64,000 nt of DNA from Bryobacterales bacterium (lineage in GTDB: Bacteria > Acidobacteriota > Terriglobia > Bryobacterales > Bryobacteraceae), in contig PMUP01000097.1 in NCBI GenBank assembly GCA_003166865.1, positions 1-64,000 of the forward strand. Reading direction: 5' to 3'. The translations under genes were made by a program, and so were the position numbers. Position 1 is the first letter of the stretch; each line of letters starts with the position of its first letter. Below, in pieces: positions 63,552 to 64,000 of this stretch. Under the pieces are notes generated by a model, which was given only the letters and a program-made list of their open reading frames with translations, ran no database searches and was not told where the DNA came from.

Positions 63552-63923
63552 TTAGAAGCGAGTATAGGGTTGCCTGCATAAGGAATGCATAAGGAGAGGA
63601 TCGGAAAACTTTGGCAACCCATTCATACGTCCTTTAATTGCATCAGGGGCTGATGACTACCGCACAAGAATGACGTAAAGATGGCGAGACCGCCGGGAAC
63701 TGAATCCAGGCGGAGGATTATCGCGAGACGATGGTGCGAACCCTCTCGGGTCCCGAGTAGGGTATGATGAATCCCTCATGGCCAGCAGGACGATGCCGCA
63801 CGCGGCATTACCAAGGGTGCCGTATGCGTTCCCGATCCGCGGCAGGGCCGCACTCCGTTCAGATTAAACCCTCGTGCCGGGTGGAGACACAAGCGGAGGC
63901 TGGACGAGACAAGGAGAACACGC
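63552..63923. other. Gene-free region with repeats and palindromes before an alcohol dehydrogenase gene
   Basis: Besides the repeats at 63575-63596, these 372 bases contain the 13-bp palindrome CTCGGGTCCCGAG (63745-63757), with partial outer arms CCCT/AGGG, a TATGAT box (63763-63768), and the inverted repeat ATGCCGC-AC-GCGGCAT (63793-63808). The latter two belong to a leader of about 150 bases that could fold. I recognise no riboswitch class and no coding frame. Confidence 0.5.
63561..63596 (-). promoter_or_regulatory. Response-regulator promoter with an overlapping 11-bp direct repeat
   Basis: Two adjacent copies of TGCATAAGGA(A/G) occupy 63575-63585 and 63586-63596. A minus-strand TATACT -10 box lies at 63561-63566, so the repeats cover where a -35 box would be, the arrangement of PhoB/KdpE-type activators. 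The predicted transcript begins only a few bases before the start codon at 63551, so the message would be nearly leaderless. Confidence 0.6.
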
Positions 63924-64000
63924 ATGAAAGCAGTCCTCATGACTGCAGTCAAAGAGCCTTTCACGACGCGGGAGATTCCAGTCCCGCAGCCCGGTCCAGG
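63924..64000 (+). CDS. Zinc-type alcohol dehydrogenase, N-terminal fragment
   Basis: The first 25 codons (MKAVLMTAVKEPFTTREIPV) match the start of medium-chain zinc dehydrogenases, such as quinone oxidoreductases or alcohol dehydrogenases. An AAGGAGA site precedes the ATG by six bases. The gene runs off the window, so zinc ligands and cofactor motifs cannot be checked. Confidence 0.6.
   Translation, partial: MKAVLMTAVKEPFTTREIPVPQPGP

Overview
The window is GC-rich, gene-dense chromosomal DNA that looks like an acidobacterium of the Solibacter/Bryobacter type. This is inferred from gene content: a very large TonB-dependent receptor with an N-terminal carboxypeptidase-regulatory domain, an OmpL/Bbp2-like barrel with the same kind of N-terminal domain, several tannase-family esterases, PQQ/YVTN propellers, DUF4097 and LiaF-like envelope proteins, and a eukaryotic-type Ser/Thr kinase. 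I see no rRNA, tRNA, CRISPR array or insertion sequence.

Layout. 0-7 kb: a secreted TPR protein, a parDE toxin-antitoxin locus whose toxin has an amber codon at position 3, then the conserved block rpmH-rnpA-yidD-yidC-jag-mnmE (minus strand, strong promoter at 6944-6972). 7-8.5 kb: a small AT-richer island with an intact pyrE facing a truncated second pyrE. 8.6-23.5 kb: accessory metabolism, with two intradiol ring-cleavage dioxygenases, two tannase/feruloyl-esterase proteins (one without its nucleophilic serine), a cytochrome c-PQQ propeller, threonine dehydrogenase, and an envelope-stress module of a LiaF-like protein, a LytS-type kinase and a Ser/Thr kinase-REC-LytTR fusion. 21.4-25.5 kb: defence/toxin-antitoxin debris with an intact brnTA pair, an eroded DUF433/DUF5615 pair and two HEPN-like proteins. 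25.6-31.9 kb: an AraC regulator, a transpeptidase, a HAD hydrolase, a Lon-N protein, shikimate kinase and a glycerate kinase.

31.9-35.5 kb is a five-gene operon (ECF sigma, anti-sigma, three membrane/envelope proteins) in which every junction is a 4-base overlap. 35.6-39 kb carries a flippase-like membrane protein, nrdR and rpoD with a clear terminator. 39-46.5 kb has a third tannase, three members of an uncharacterised secreted family, a RsbW/STAS pair, a TPR membrane protein and dgt. 46.5-53.4 kb has a GAF-ANTAR-like protein, the TonB receptor and a TauD/MFS transport-catabolism run.

53.4-58.9 kb is a sulfur cluster: a rhodanese, a family 2A encapsulin shell and its cysteine-desulfurase cargo (frameshifted in this sequence), followed in the opposite orientation by a selenium-binding-protein/methanethiol-oxidase homologue coupled to an unknown membrane protein. 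59-63.6 kb contains a beta-barrel porin and an OmpR/KdpE-type response regulator whose upstream regions share 11-bp-phased TAAGGA repeats, suggesting a small regulon. The window ends inside a zinc-type alcohol dehydrogenase gene.

The most interesting loci are the encapsulin-sulfur cluster, the kinase-response-regulator fusion, the TAAGGA regulon and the HEPN pair. At least three genes are broken at homopolymer runs, so indel sequencing error must be excluded before those genes are called dead.
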